Source of the DNA: Valencia hispanica
Lineage: Eukaryota; Chordata; Actinopteri; Cyprinodontiformes; Valenciidae
Length of the DNA stretch: 64,000 bases
Direction: 5' to 3'
Assembly (NCBI GenBank): GCA_963556495.2
Contig: OY747703.1
Location: 33,186,296 to 33,250,295 of the forward strand
The position numbers were made by a program, and so were the translations under genes. The notes beneath the pieces are model-generated. The model worked only from the letters and a program-made list of their open reading frames with translations, was not told the origin of the DNA and did no database searches. Every line of letters begins with the position of its first letter. The first letter of the stretch is position 1. Shown here in pieces: positions 1-12,049 of this stretch.

Positions 1-360
1 TTTGTTTAATAATGCTTTTAGCCACACAAGCAAGGTCGACTTACAGATCCCTCATTAAGGACACCAATTAATACAACAAAATATATATACATATTTCCTC
101 TTAACACTAAAAACTTGCAACAGAACTTTGTTTTACTAATGATTACAAAAGCACTCCAGCTGAGTCCAAGTTCATGTCTAAATCTCCAGCAAATAATTAG
201 CCTAATTTCCAACACAATCCCAAAGCAAAAGCAATTTTCAACACCCAAAAGGATTTGGGATTTAAGCTTCTTATACTATGATAAGCTGCAGAAACATGTT
301 TAATGAGAGCAGAACCCCCCCGCCCCTCATCATACACATAGATACATATTCTGACATTAC

Positions 361-547
361 CAGCTTCAGTGATACCGGGGCCAAGCAGGGCTTCTTTGTA
401 TTTGCGTAGACTTTCATCATCTTTATCCAGCTCTTGGATCTCTTTCACAGACTTCTGCGCTGGTGGTTTGTAGTTTATTGGCTCTGGCTCCTCATTTTCG
501 GCGGCGATAGCTGCTAGCTGCTCTGGGGTCACCTCATCCTCAGCCAT
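361..547 (-). CDS. arhgdia: arhgdia first coding exon (Rho GDP-dissociation inhibitor 1), gene continues left of window
   Basis: This exon encodes residues 1-62 plus one base of the RhoGDI alpha amino terminus. RhoGDI is a cytosolic chaperone that extracts prenylated Rho/Rac/Cdc42 from membranes and holds them GDP-bound. The read peptide begins MAEDEVTPEQLAAIAAENEE and contains the family-diagnostic stretches INYKPPAQKS, IQELDKDDESL and RKYKEALLG. In the family this is the flexible arm that contacts the GTPase switch regions. The start codon is at 547 with a C-rich acceptor tract immediately upstream, so a 5'-UTR exon must lie to the right. The donor after base 361 reads GTAATG on the minus strand, phase 1. 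The immunoglobulin-like prenyl-binding domain is not in this window and should lie to the left. Identification is from remembered family sequence. ARHGDIB/G paralogues differ at the NYKPPAQK and AEN-rich segments, so the A paralogue is favoured. Confidence 0.93.
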
Positions 548-1827
548 GTCTGGGGGGGCATACATGTGCATCAGACCAGCAGCAAAGCAAGCTGAGAATT
601 CAAAATGTAAAACAGAAGGGCAAAGAAGTAACCAAACACCTACTTTAGGGGCAGAAATAAAGCTCAAAATAAATATAACCACACTAGTTTCAGAAGAGGT
701 TCTGTATTCTGTACTATGATACATCTGGTTGTACAGGAAGCATAATTTATCTTCATGCTGCTGCCCTAACTATGCTATGTGATATCATCGCTGAAGCAGC
801 GTCCTCAACACGAGTCATGAACTGAATTAGGTGTCATGGATCACATGACAGAAAGCCTGTCCACCAGGATGTGGCGAGGGACTCGCTGGCCTTTACAATG
901 TCTAGGTCATGGGAAAAAGGGCTAAGCTACTCTGGAATGACAAACATTCGCCAGTAGGGGTACTTAAAAAAATATATAGATTTTACACTTATACCTATTA
1001 TATGCACTTCTCTTCATGTTTGTGTTATAGTTTTTATTTATTTTTCTTAATAAAACCCAGGTTTCAGCCCAGGAAGTTCTTTTGCTTTGAGAAAATTAAT
1101 AAAAATGTATTTAGTAGTCATAAAGCTGCACAACTTGCATCAGGAATGAAGGCTTCCAATGCACGGATTAACAACTTTAAACGTTGCCAAAACAACTATT
1201 ATTAAAACAAAAAAACTGGTGTTTCTGCACCATGGAAGAGCTCAGAAGGTTAACTGGAATCATTTCCTTTGCAGGAACAGAGCGAGTAACAAAAGCAGGA
1301 AGAGCTCCGTTTACTTTAGGAGTCTTGACATTCACACCACAGCCATCCCACCCCTAGAACCATGTGAGGAGGCTGACGCAATATATTTTACATCAGTAGG
1401 GTTTGTGTCGATTCCTTGGAGAGACCGTCTTCACACTGGCTGTGCCTCTAATAAACATAGTGCAGCTACTCTAATATAGTAAACAGCTAAAGCAGTCCTG
1501 GGAGGAGCAGACAAGACCGTTCTCCGTCCATCAAAAAAAATAAAAAAGCAGCAATAAGCTGAATATTATGGTTCTTTTGGGGGAATTTGCAAGTTAAAGT
1601 TGTGCAGACATGCAGGTATTTATGTAAACTCACGAAATGGACACCACAAACCAGTACAGAACCAAGATAAACATTTTTACTTAACTACCAGTGACCATTA
1701 AATAATCATAAAACTTTCATTCATTTAATTTAACACATCATGCATCAATTTAAGCCTGGAAAGGTAAAAAGTTACATGTTTCCTTCCTTATGGAGCTGGA
1801 GCAACAATAACATATTTGAAGTGTTAC

Positions 1828-2316
1828 TAGGCCTGTTACAATAACACATTTTGATCAATTGCCCCAAAAATTATTGCGATAAACAATTATTGTCATTTTG
1901 AGACCATTTTCAACAAATGTAATAACGCATGTGCATCTTCGGAACAATCAACAAACTTTAATTGCTAATGAACTTTTACCAATGCAACAGGAAGACATCT
2001 TTAATATCCAATATAAATTGACAAAAAATAGACTTGTCTAATGAGCCTTTTACAAAAAAACAAAAAGCAAAACTACCAGTTTGGAGTTTTGTTAACAAAA
2101 AGTGCAAACTAACAGAAACAAAAAAAGAATTTAAGAAAAAGACGTCCCATTTTACTCTGCCATATGTGGATCATATCTGGCTTTTTTCATTCAGTCTCTT
2201 TGGCAGAAAGAGACACACAACGAAAACAAACAAGCAAATAGAAATATCTTGGCTGGAAAAATTATGGAGCTTATATAAATTATCACGCGATTAATTGAAT
2301 TATTGTGACAGGCCCG
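1828..2316. mobile_element. non-autonomous hAT-type element, 489 bp with 8-bp target duplication
   Basis: The terminal inverted repeats are imperfect: left TAGGCCTGTTACAATAA against the reverse complement of the right end, CGGGCCTGTCACAATAA. They are flanked by AGTGTTAC (1820-1827) and AGCGTTAC (2317-2324), an 8-bp target-site duplication with one mismatch, as expected for hAT transposition. The interior is AT-rich and has no transposase-like reading frame. Confidence 0.7.
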
Positions 2317-2961
2317 AGCGTTACAAATTATTTTAAAGACACACAACTGTTTTTCCTAAAGTTTTAGTCAAGCGTAAAAATGTTTTCTTTTATTTCATGT
2401 GTCTCTACACCACAGAGGAAAAGAAAATCAATTTATGGAATGCTGAGAAATCTGAGGAGTTTCTCAGAGCACCCTCCACATTTTGGTTGGATTACAGAGA
2501 AACATTAGGTTTTCAATAGGTTAAAAACTGTGAAATTGATTGATTGATTGGTTTTAGACTTTTTTTTATCTGCTTCTATCATTGAAAAACCAAAGATCCT
2601 TGTATGCTGCATAGCTCAGGGCCATTTGGTCACAGCATAGAGCTGCAATGTAAAATTGATGCAACTATTGGTGGAAACAAGTTTCTGACATTTTAAGAAC
2701 ACCAGTTTGTTATTGCTCAACAAGCTTATACTTAATTTCTCAAGTTGTGTTTTCCTCATCTCCACCCTGCAGTAAACCCCTATCGTTTTATTTACAGTGC
2801 TGGCCTCAGTTATCAGAACTCTTGGTAAATAAGCTTAAATAACCTTAGAATAAATTCATTTACTCCATTAACTACACTAACATATTTGCACACACTTTTT
2901 GGTGGGTAAAACTGACAAAGAAAATATTTGACCAAAATCCCTGTGGCATAATTGTTGGTAT

Positions 2962-3790
2962 TAGGGATGGGCATTCGATTAAACTGTCTTCATCGATCAT
3001 CGATCAGCTGTCGATTTTCAATCAATCATTGATATTTTTATATTAAAATTCAGTGTTCATAGGCTATATTAAAATGTAGAGAGAATAGAAAAAAAACGTT
3101 TCCTCATTGAGATCTTCATTACAAGTGGGACACCTCTTGTGGCAGTTAAACAGAATTAATTCACGGTAGTTCCACGAAAATATGTGCGGTAAGCAGTGGA
3201 GCCGACAGCTAAAAGACAGATTAACACAATTGACGCTCATATTTTTTTCTTCTCCAAAAAAGTAAAAATAAAATAAAAAGTCCTGTTAAACAATGACTTA
3301 ATAAAAAAATTTATAATACTTATAGGTCTTATAGTTTTGTGTTACATTTGGCAAAAAGAGTCGAGAAAGAGGATGAGAGAGATCAGCGTACCCAACAATG
3401 AATTAGGCTCATTAACAGAGTAAAAAAGACAAAAACAAAAGAAACTAACTTATTTACAACTTTAGCACCAGTCTAGTGATTTTTGTTGAGAAAGATGCGC
3501 ATGTTAACATGCGCTGTGGTCAGAAGCGAAAGCAGCCTGATGACCAGACTGACGGTCATCAGGCTGCTGTCGCGTCTGACCTGCAGCGCCGAGATCACCT
3601 GCTGTGAGGGACAGACGTCGCTGTGATAAACACACCTCCGTGCTAACTTGGCAAGCCTCTGGAATCTTGTTTCATTCATTTTCCACCAGTCTGTAGGGGT
3701 GCAATCCAGGGGTGGCGGAGCCTCCCTCAGAAAGTAATCGGTGAGTAAGTTTCTCTGCTCGTTGTGCATCTCGGCTCCTCCGTGCTAACA
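2962..3790 (-). pseudogene. hAT (ZBED-like) transposase remnant
   Basis: A reading frame at 3473-3769 on the minus strand carries the hAT C-terminal dimerisation signature. It includes DWWKMNETRFQRLAKLARR, then a degraded S-E-V-F-S-like segment, and ends in a match to the usual VNM-x-IFLNKN tail. At 2962 the sequence TAGGGATGGGCATTCGATT looks like a hAT terminus. No matching right terminus was found, and the 5' part of the transposase is missing or replaced by the repeat that starts near 3908. This is an old, inactive copy. Confidence 0.65.
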
Positions 3791-3907
3791 ACGATTTGAT
3801 GCTAGGTTGAGACCAAGAGCAGGATGCTCCGCTTCTAACCAGGGTCGGAAGTGCGTTCAAGAACTTATACACAGCTTCACAGTGTTGGCAGTGAACCGAG
3901 ACTTGTG

Positions 3908-4567
3908 ACAACTGCATTTGAATTTTGTGATTGGTGGAGAGCGGTACATCTCTACGTCACAGGCATTGCCTGTGTCACAGCAGCCATGGTCTCACAGACA
4001 CGCCCCGTGGGTTTGGATATAAAACTATCAGACATACCGCACCTCCCCCCCATCCTGTCTCTCTCTCCCTCAGCAGCAGCGCCAGCCTCGGACAGCGCTG
4101 ACTCAGTGCCCCGAGCCAGCGGCTCTAATTGATACGGCTCGTGGCCGCTGAGCTCCATAAAGCCTCCCTCTACTCCTCTATCTCCGGTGACGACGGAGGA
4201 GATCCGCTGGTTCAGGGCGCCGAGCCGCCAGCGCCGCCCGAGCTCGGTGCTGCTGAGGCAGAGGAAGACAGGAGGAGTCCGGCCTCCTATAGACCTGACT
4301 CCTATAGGCTAACGTTCAAAACAGATGAATGTTGATCAGATCGATCAGTCGCAAAAATGCAAACGTCGCTTTGGTCACTGTCCATGTTTCAGTGTCACAT
4401 TAAGCGAGCTGTCACTGTCCTCCTGAACACACCCCCACGTTCCCCCCTCCGCTCATCCTCAACACTTGGCCACGCCCCTCTGTTCTTCCTGGCACCGCCC
4501 ACTTTGTAGAATTTTTTTTATGTTGTCTGGGGGCGGGGTTATGATTTTTTAGGGGGTTCAGTTACAC
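3908..4567. repeat. copy 1 of a ~690-bp dispersed repeat with a GC-rich internal palindrome
   Basis: This copy is alignable by eye with 13147-13837. Both share the opening CTGCATTTGAATTTTGTGAT, the core TGACTCAG(T/C)GCCC(C/T)GAGCCAG, the segment CAACACTTGGCCAC and the ending GGGGTTCAGTTACAC. Weak reading frames occur in several frames but differ between copies, so no protein is supported. The superfamily is not recognised. Confidence 0.7.
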
Positions 4568-5456
4568 TAAGTATGAAACACGAAGAAAATTTCCTTCATT
4601 CTATTCCGGTCGTGACTAATGTGCGGCGGAGAGCGCCGTACTCATAGCTGGCAGATTAGTTTCTGTGTATGACAGGTGGCAAACATCTCATCGGTCAAAC
4701 TGACACAAAAACTATGAAAACGCTGGGGAAAGTTAAATTTCTGTATTAAATTGACCGGGTTTCTTTTTGGGGGGGTGCCAAGTGTCGGAGAATGCTACTT
4801 TTTATTTTTTTATTACTTTGAATAGAAAACAATACTTATTTTTTCAGAATATATTTTCAGATTTGTGGATTTTTTGTCCTGTAGGACTTAAAAAGAGAGC
4901 TATTATTGTTATAGATTTATTTTCTAATAGAAGATTAATGATTTAGATTTAGATTTTACAGTCATTTCTGTTATGGTTGATTTGTAAAAGCTGATCTGAA
5001 GTTCGTTAAACTTTTCTTTTTAACCACACAGAGCAAGAACACTTTAAATATGTTAAAATCAAAAGTGTTTAAGTAAACAGAATATGATTGATGGTATTAA
5101 GGATTGGACCAAGTTTCGTCTATTATGGAAATCAACATAGGTCACCTTATATTATATTAAAATTGCCAACACACATTTCCTTTAGCTTTCATTGAAAATA
5201 TGACCTTGATATGATTATGAAACATATTTTGGACATGTGTTGGTTTTATTTGTGGTTTGACATGAACAAAAGACAGAACATCCAATTGGTTTGGATACTT
5301 TATAATGGAAACTGAATAGATTCAAGAGTAAGAAGTAGCCATGGAAGGAATGAATAAAAAAAACCCTTAACGGGGGAAAAAACATGCAACAAAAATGATC
5401 TTTTATAATCAAATCAAAATCGTGAAGAACTCAAGATGGACCACCCAATGTGATCT

Positions 5457-5637
5457 CCAACCCTGATCCTCCAGATCTACCCTCCTGCAGGTTTTTGATG
5501 CATCTCTGCTCCGTCACAGCTGGATCAAATCAAGAGCTTGATGGCAAACTGAAGAGGTAATTCAGCAATTTGATTCAGCTGTGCTGGGATGCATCTAAAA
5601 CCTGCAGGACAGTAGATCTGGTGTAAAAATCACTGGT
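5457..5637. repeat. palindromic MITE-like element
   Basis: The ends form inverted repeats: CAGATCTACCCTCCTGCAGG on the left pairs with the reverse complement of CCTGCAGGACAGTAGATCTG on the right. Both arms then continue into a GATGCATC motif. The centre contains LINKER-like AT sequence around two CAGCTG-type words. This resembles a small palindromic DNA-transposon derivative common in fish. The superfamily is unassigned. Confidence 0.6.
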
Positions 5638-5835
5638 CTCTTGTCTTCAAGTCGCCCCACAAACTTTATATAGCACTGAAGGGAACAGCCGGGGGAACCA
5701 CAGAAGAAGTTGATTTGTTAGTAACCTTCAGCTCGTCGGCATCGTGGATCTGATGTCTCATCCTCCTTCGTATGGTGGTTACACAATACAAGTTTGCTGT
5801 CCATTCTAGCTAAATTATACATGTTCATTGAAGCG

Positions 5836-5950
5836 GCAGATGACATGGATCCCTAAATTATCCCAGATTGTGGAAGTTTCAGAATGGACCTCAAGCAACT
5901 TGGATTGTGAGCTGAAAGTTTAGCTTCCAAATGAAAGTTAAAACATTCAT
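5836..5950. repeat. short dispersed repeat fragment
   Basis: It shares the words GCAGATGACATGG and TGGACCTCAAGCAACTT with 15281-15330, at similar spacing. It looks like a fragment of a fish Tc1-like element and has no coding potential. Confidence 0.4.
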
Positions 5951-6517
5951 GTGTTATGAAGGTTTTTTGCTTGATTTATTTTTATTTTTTTACATCTCTG
6001 TGTCAGAAGTAGCTCAGCGCAAAGAAGGTGACGGTTAAACCGCATGTGCTGGATAGATGATCAAAGTTCAAAACGAAAAACTGGAAACATTGTTTTTAGA
6101 CGTATGATCACCATGATTCTTCATCCCAAATTAAGTGCGAGCTTCTGTGCATACCCCTGTCCTGGTCTCCTATCCGACCTGTCCAAGCTAGCAGTCATGA
6201 GAGGAATGTCGAAGCCAACGTAGCAGCAGTGAAAAAGCACTGATCGAGAAGCTGTAGTGCTAAACGTGCCCAAAAGATCTGCCACATACATCATCACTCC
6301 ATAACACCTAGACACATTTGAATTTCTACCAGAAAATAATGCAACCAAGTCAAGAGATTTTCCCCCGCATGTTCGTTGTGCTAAAATAGTTACATGGATC
6401 TTCAAGCATCTCCATGGTAGATATTGGGAGTCAAATTTTAACCCAACTTTATACAACGCTACAGCGGGATGATGGATGTTTCCACACAGATAAAGTGACC
6501 TGGCATTTCCCTAATTA

Positions 6518-8058
6518 CAGTGGGGCAAAAAAGTATTTAGTCAGCCACCAATTGTGCAAGTTCTCCCACTTAAAAAGATGAGGTCTGTAATTTTCATCAT
6601 AGGTATAAATATATCAACTATGAGAGACAAAATGAGGGGGGGGGGGGGGGGGAATCCAGAAAAATCAGTCTGATTTTTTTATTTATTTGCAAATTATGGT
6701 GGAAAATAAGTATTTGGTCAATGACAAAAATTCATCTCAATACTTTGATATAAACCATTTGTTGGCAATGACAGAGGTCAAACCTTTTCTGTAAGTCTTC
6801 ACCAGGTTTTCACACACTGTAGCTGCTATTTTGGCCCATTCCTCCATGCAGATCTCCTCTAGAGCTGAGATGTTTTTGGGCTGTCGCTGGGCAACACAGA
6901 CTTTCAAACTCCCTCCAAAGATTTTCTATGGGGTTGAGATCTGGAGACTGGCTAGGCCACTCCAGGACTTTGAAATGCTTCTTACGAAGCCACTCCTTCA
7001 TTACCCGGGTGATGTGTTTGGGATCATTGTAATGCTGAAAGACCCGGCCACGTTTCATCTTCAATCCCCTTGTTGATGGAAGGAGGTTTTCACTCAAAAT
7101 CTCACGATACATGGACGCATTCATTCTTTCCATTACATGGATCAGTCGTCCTGGTCCCTTTGCAGAAAAACAGCCCCAAACCATGCTTCACAGAAGGTAT
7201 GGTATTCTTTGGATGCAACTCAGCATTCTTTTTCCTCCAAACACGATAAGTAGAGTTTTTACCAAAAAGTTCTATTTTGGTTTCATCTGACCATATGACA
7301 TTCTCCCAATCCTCTTCTGGATCATCCAAATGCTCTCTAGCAAACTTCAGACGGGCCTGGACATGTACTGGCTTAAGCAGGGGGACACGTCTGGCACTGC
7401 AGGATTTGAGTCCCAGGCAGCGTAGTGTGTTACTGATGGTAGCTTTGTTACTTTGGTCCCAGCTCTCTGCAGATCATTCACTAGGTCCGCCTGTTAGGTT
7501 CTGGGATGTTTGCTCACAGTTCTTGTGATCATTTTGACCCCACAGGATGAGATCTCGCGTGGAGCCCCAGATTGAGAGAGATTATCAGTGTTCTTGTATG
7601 CCTTCCATTTTCTAATATTTGCTCCCACAGTTTATTTCTTCACATCAAGCTCCTTACCTTTTGCAGATTCAGTCTTCTCAGCCTGGTGCAGGTCTACAAT
7701 TTTGTTTCTGGTGTCCTTTGACAACTCTTTGATCTTGGCCATAGTGGAGTTTGGAGTGTGACTGAGGTTGTGGACATGTGACTTTTATACTGATAACAAG
7801 TGGAGGACAGAGGATCTTCTTACAGAAGAAGGTACAGCTCTGTGAGAGCCAGAAATCTTGCTTCTTTGTAGGTGACCAAATACTTTTCCACCATAATTTG
7901 CAAACAAATTCTTTAAAAATCAGACCATGTGATTTTCTGGATTTTCTTTCCTCATTTTGTCTCGCATTGTTGAAGTATACGCATGATGAAAATTACAGGC
8001 CTCTCATCTTTTTAAGTGGGAGAACAATAGGTGGCTGACTAAACACTTTACCCCACTG
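6518..8058 (-). mobile_element. full-length but dead Tc1-like transposon, 1541 bp
   Basis: Terminal repeats CAGTGGGGCAAAAAAGTATT (left) and the inverse of TAAACACTTTACCCCACTG (right) are flanked by TA on both sides (6516-6517, 8059-8060). The transposase reads on the minus strand in at least two frames. One (7102-7329) contains ENVIWSDETKIELFGKN with the first catalytic Asp. The other (6810-7184) has [18 protein letters not shown] and [13 protein letters not shown]. The second catalytic Asp of the QHDNDPKH motif is Tyr, and a deletion shifts the frame after SVKHG, so the protein is inactive. Confidence 0.93.
6636..6652 (+). repeat. poly-G run of 17
   Basis: An uninterrupted G tract lies inside the left part of the Tc1 copy where related copies usually carry A-rich sequence. 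It could be expansion or assembly noise. Confidence 0.8.
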
Positions 8059-8097
8059 TATGCATCTATGTAACCTCAAAGCAGAATGGGCGACTTA

Positions 8098-8673
8098 AGG
8101 CAAATTTCCACTGCATGCGCTCCGGTTCCCACACGCACTGCGCAGCAGTTCGCCATTTCCACTGCATGCGCTCTAGATCCGCTCTGGTCCGGTCCGCAGC
8201 CCAGAGGTGGTCAAAGAAGCATGCGTGGGAATTGAGAGATCTCGCGATAAAAGCCATTAATAAATGCGGAAGTCAGAACAAAATTCTTCATTCCGTGGAA
8301 AACGAATAGAAAAGTTTTTCTCTGTCAAGATATTTTGGACAACATATGTATAAATATACACGGGCTAATATTAATATACCTATGCATACAAAAAATGTCT
8401 AGTCCGTCTTTATTGATTTATTTTGAAAAACACCCAGAAATGTGGTTGTTCCATATCCGGTTGGTGCTTGGTTATTTGTGTAGATTGACTGCGGACTTGA
8501 TCCGGCGTCCGGCAAAAATAGAATCGATCCTATTTTTGCTGGATGGCGAAACGGCGACCGGCGCCGCTCGGCGGCGGCGGCAGTGGAAATGCTCTCATTG
8601 ACTACAATGGGAGCGTTTTTGCTGCGGAGTGCGTGCCGGAGAGGAACGGAGCGCATGCAGTGGAAATTGGGGG
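8098..8673. mobile_element. PIF/Harbinger-like non-autonomous element, 576 bp
   Basis: The ends share a long inverted repeat: AATTTCCACTGCATGCGCTC on the left matches the reverse complement of the right end GAGCGCATGCAGTGGAAATT with a one-base difference in context. A second, inner copy of TTTCCACTGC occurs on each side (about 8152 and 8579). TTA trinucleotides flank both ends (8095-8097, 8674-8676), consistent with a PIF/Harbinger target duplication. No transposase was recognised, although GC-rich open frames exist in the right half. Confidence 0.6.
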
Positions 8674-9699
8674 TTAGAACGATTGACTGCAGACATTTCA
8701 TTGAAAAATTCCTTTCTTATTAAAACCACTCTCCTATTTTGCGTAAAGAAACGTTAAATCTCCAAGAGAGTGTTTGGATCAGGGTTATATATAAATTACC
8801 AAACAAGATAATGGCCAAAGAGAGGCCTTTAGGGTAAATGCATTATGTAACGGATGACTAAATTCAGTACCTTTATTTCTCTCTCTCTATTATCTCCAGC
8901 AGCAGTGAGATAATGAGCAACGTCGATTTATGCCATCTTTGAGATCCACCATGAATTCTCAGAAAAAGAAACTATTTCTCAACCATCCTTTTCAAATAGC
9001 TCATTTGTGCTGCGGACCCTGCGATGAAGAAAACAATAGTCCAGTCATATAAAGTGTTTGCATGGAATTTCAAGGATGTCCAGTAACCCTGTGAGAGGGA
9101 ATCACCACACCCAGCTCTATATAGAAATAATCACTGAACAGGAAACTCACACAGTGGAAGAGTAAATGATGCTGGGACCATAGCAATGTTTGGGATTCTT
9201 GTTTTCCATATTCCGGCTCTTATATATGCTGCCTTTGTTGACACAGACTCTGTCCCACTACTGATTATATTACACGATTAGCTACTTTAATAATGATTCT
9301 CATATATCGTTTAAATGGTGTAGCGGTCCTAGGCACCAAAAAGAAGAAGGAGAGTACTCGACGGGTGCAACAAATTTGATTTGTTGTTTCTTTATACATT
9401 GTTTCATCTTACACCATCTTACTTCGCACACCTTGCACCGTGAAAACTGCACAGACATAATTCAACATACAGATAAGTATTACATATAATCATAACATAA
9501 AATCCCAATAATTTAAGTTGCAAATTTAAACAAGTTAACGTTTCATACAATTCTTAAAAGCATACCTCGCTCCACTTGCTAAGGGTCCAAATCAACAGAA
9601 GTGTTTTCAATTAACCTGTCGATCGCAATCGGCTAACGGAGCACAAAAATAGTGACGTAAATATGGCAGCTTTAAGACAAGCTCTCATAATAAGCGTCA

Positions 9700-9762
9700 T
9701 CAATCAAACTTTATTTATAAAGCGCTTTTCATAACAATTGCAACTCAAAGTGCTTTAGAGAA
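9700..9762 (-). repeat. LINE/SINE 3'-tail fragment
   Basis: On the minus strand this reads CTAAAGCACTTTGAGTTGCA followed by an AAAAGCGCTTTATAAATAAA tail. This is the conserved 3' end shared by fish L2-type LINEs and their SINE partners. Confidence 0.55.
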
Positions 9763-9807
9763 TTAAAATGACCCCACTCCCATCCTTCCCACACATTATG
9801 GGGTTCC

Positions 9808-10094
9808 CGGGGCGACTGTGGCTTAGGTGGTAGGAATTCGTCCCCTAATCGGTGGGTTGCCGGTTTGAATCCCCGCACTGTCTGTCACAGTCATTGTGTC
9901 CTTGAGCAACACACTTCACAGGTGGTGGTCAGAGGGCCCGGTGGCGGCTGTATCTGGCAGCCTCGCTTCGGTCAGTGTGCCCCAGGGCAGCTGTGGCTAC
10001 AATGTAGTAGCTTGCCATCATCAGCGTGTGAATGTCGTGTAAAGCACTTTGTGGTCTTCTGACTGAAAAAGCGCTATACAAATTTACCATTTAC
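9808..10094 (+). mobile_element. tRNA-derived SINE with L2-type 3' tail
   Basis: It has a tRNA-like head with A box TGGCTTAGGTGG (9819-9830) and B box GGTTTGAATCC (9862-9872), spaced as an internal RNA polymerase III promoter. A conserved body follows (GGCGGCTGT, GTGTGAATG), then a tail GTAAAGCACTTTG...AAAAGCGCTATACAAAT that matches LINE ends elsewhere in the window. It is not a functional tRNA: no clover-leaf can be closed. Confidence 0.85.
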
Positions 10095-12049
10095 CTTCCT
10101 GCATATTCTAAAACCACCACTATGACTAGCCGATGGAGCATTAAAACAAAAACAGTGATGTAGATATGGCAGCTCTAAGACAAGATCCCATAAATTACCG
10201 CAAGAAAATAAATATAACAAACATGTGCGAATTAAGAACTTAGCCCGCCACAGGAGTTAAACAAATCCATCTACCTTTCCTGGGGTGTGCGTCTCCCTTT
10301 ACACAAACACCGGAGTAGACGTTTATGTAGTAGATGACGTTTCATGTCAACTGCGTAGCTGACAGTTACAGTCTGTAAATTATGGCACCACAGCAGTTAA
10401 ACGTGTGTAAATATGAATGTTGATGCCTCTTGACACAAAACCAAACAGGAAGTTGCTATGCAGCCATCTTTGCATTTTTTTTGCATCATGCGTTTCTTCA
10501 CTCTTATGTTTATTGTGATACAATTTTAAAGCCACATCCCTAAGCTAAACATTTGTGCACTTTTTTTCCTTTTTGTTGGTCTTATGTAACGGTTCTCATG
10601 GCTGCTTTTTCCATTAATTTTAAGTCCAGGTCTGCGCAAGTGTCCAAACACTTCTGAGGAATTTGCCACTTTAACATTGCTCATTTCATGGTTCAGGCAA
10701 AAAAACAATAAAGAAGAACACCTAACTTGAGGAGTAAATCAGTGCTGCATGTATCAATAACAAAACTTGGAAAATAATTTTATATGAATTTTTTAGGCAT
10801 TTTGTAACTAGGAGCATGTTGTAAAGACCCAGTTTGCTCATTAATTTTGTAGTTGGATCATTGGAATGTAATAAAAGTCGTTTAAAAAGGGAAACGCATG
10901 TTTGCTAATTGCAACAGAATGTTTTCTCATTTACACACCAGAATTTTAACTATAAGGTGCAAAAGCAAAATACTAAAAAAAAAAATGGCATGGGTCGATT
11001 GAAAGGCATCAGAGCATCCCAAGATTTAATTTCAAGGGGTCATAGTTACAAATATCAGAATATTTTCCTTCATAGTGTTCATACGGTTTTATGTCCTAGT
11101 GTTGAGATGCCAGAGAAGGTACCGGAGCGGCCAAAGATTTCCCCAGCAGAATGAATCAGAGTAATGCAACGCAGCCCTTTCTAAAACATTTTGCAGCAGA
11201 AACCGATCAGCTGGCTCAGGGAAGGCAATAACAAACTAACACCGTTTTAAAATGGCTATTACAGCTGCCTGATTTGCCATTTAAAATACCCCCCATTACT
11301 GGTTAGATGAAAGCATCAATAAATCTATAGTTGAAAATATAAATTAAACTGTGTTGATTAGCTGGTAGTTGCTCTACATGATGTAACCTTAGTAGTTATT
11401 TAATACCAGGGAAGTCATATTTTAGGAGCAGCCATAGCTTGGGATGCTGTGACTGAATATAGGTAGCAATAGATTTACAGTGATACAGCTGATCAATATT
11501 TTAATAATTTGGTGCGCAATATTTAGTGGTTTTTATTCCAACACAGATAAGTACCACAATTGTCTCAAAAGGATTAACTGACAATGGGTGGAAAACAAAG
11601 CCTAGAAGAGTTACTTACAGTTTGAAATTACTCCTAATGAAAGTATAAAGAAATTAGATATTAAGCTCAACACTTTTACCCAGTACTGTACCTATGAAGT
11701 ACAGTCACAGCATTATATCTGTCAAAAAGGTGAAACCTGTCTGAAAGATCCTAAAACAGGGTCATAGCTATCATATTTTGATCAAGTCTGATAAAGCATC
11801 AGCCCAAAGGAACAAGAGATTTCATTTGTATGTTAGGATACCCAAAGGTAAGAAACAATGTCATGAATGTGATGGCTATGAGCTAACAAACAGGACTGCT
11901 TATTCCCCCTAGAAACCCGACAAACATGCCGCTTTTTACACCGCAACACTTCAGCGACGACACACCAGCCCTCAAAATTATCGACTGCACATTACTCCAT
12001 GAACTAACATGTGAAAACACGGCTCAACTTTAATAGGCGTCGGCCCGTT

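Noticed and set aside
9819..9872. tRNA-like A and B boxes
   Set aside because: Part of a SINE; acceptor and anticodon stems do not form. The same applies at 50877-50923.
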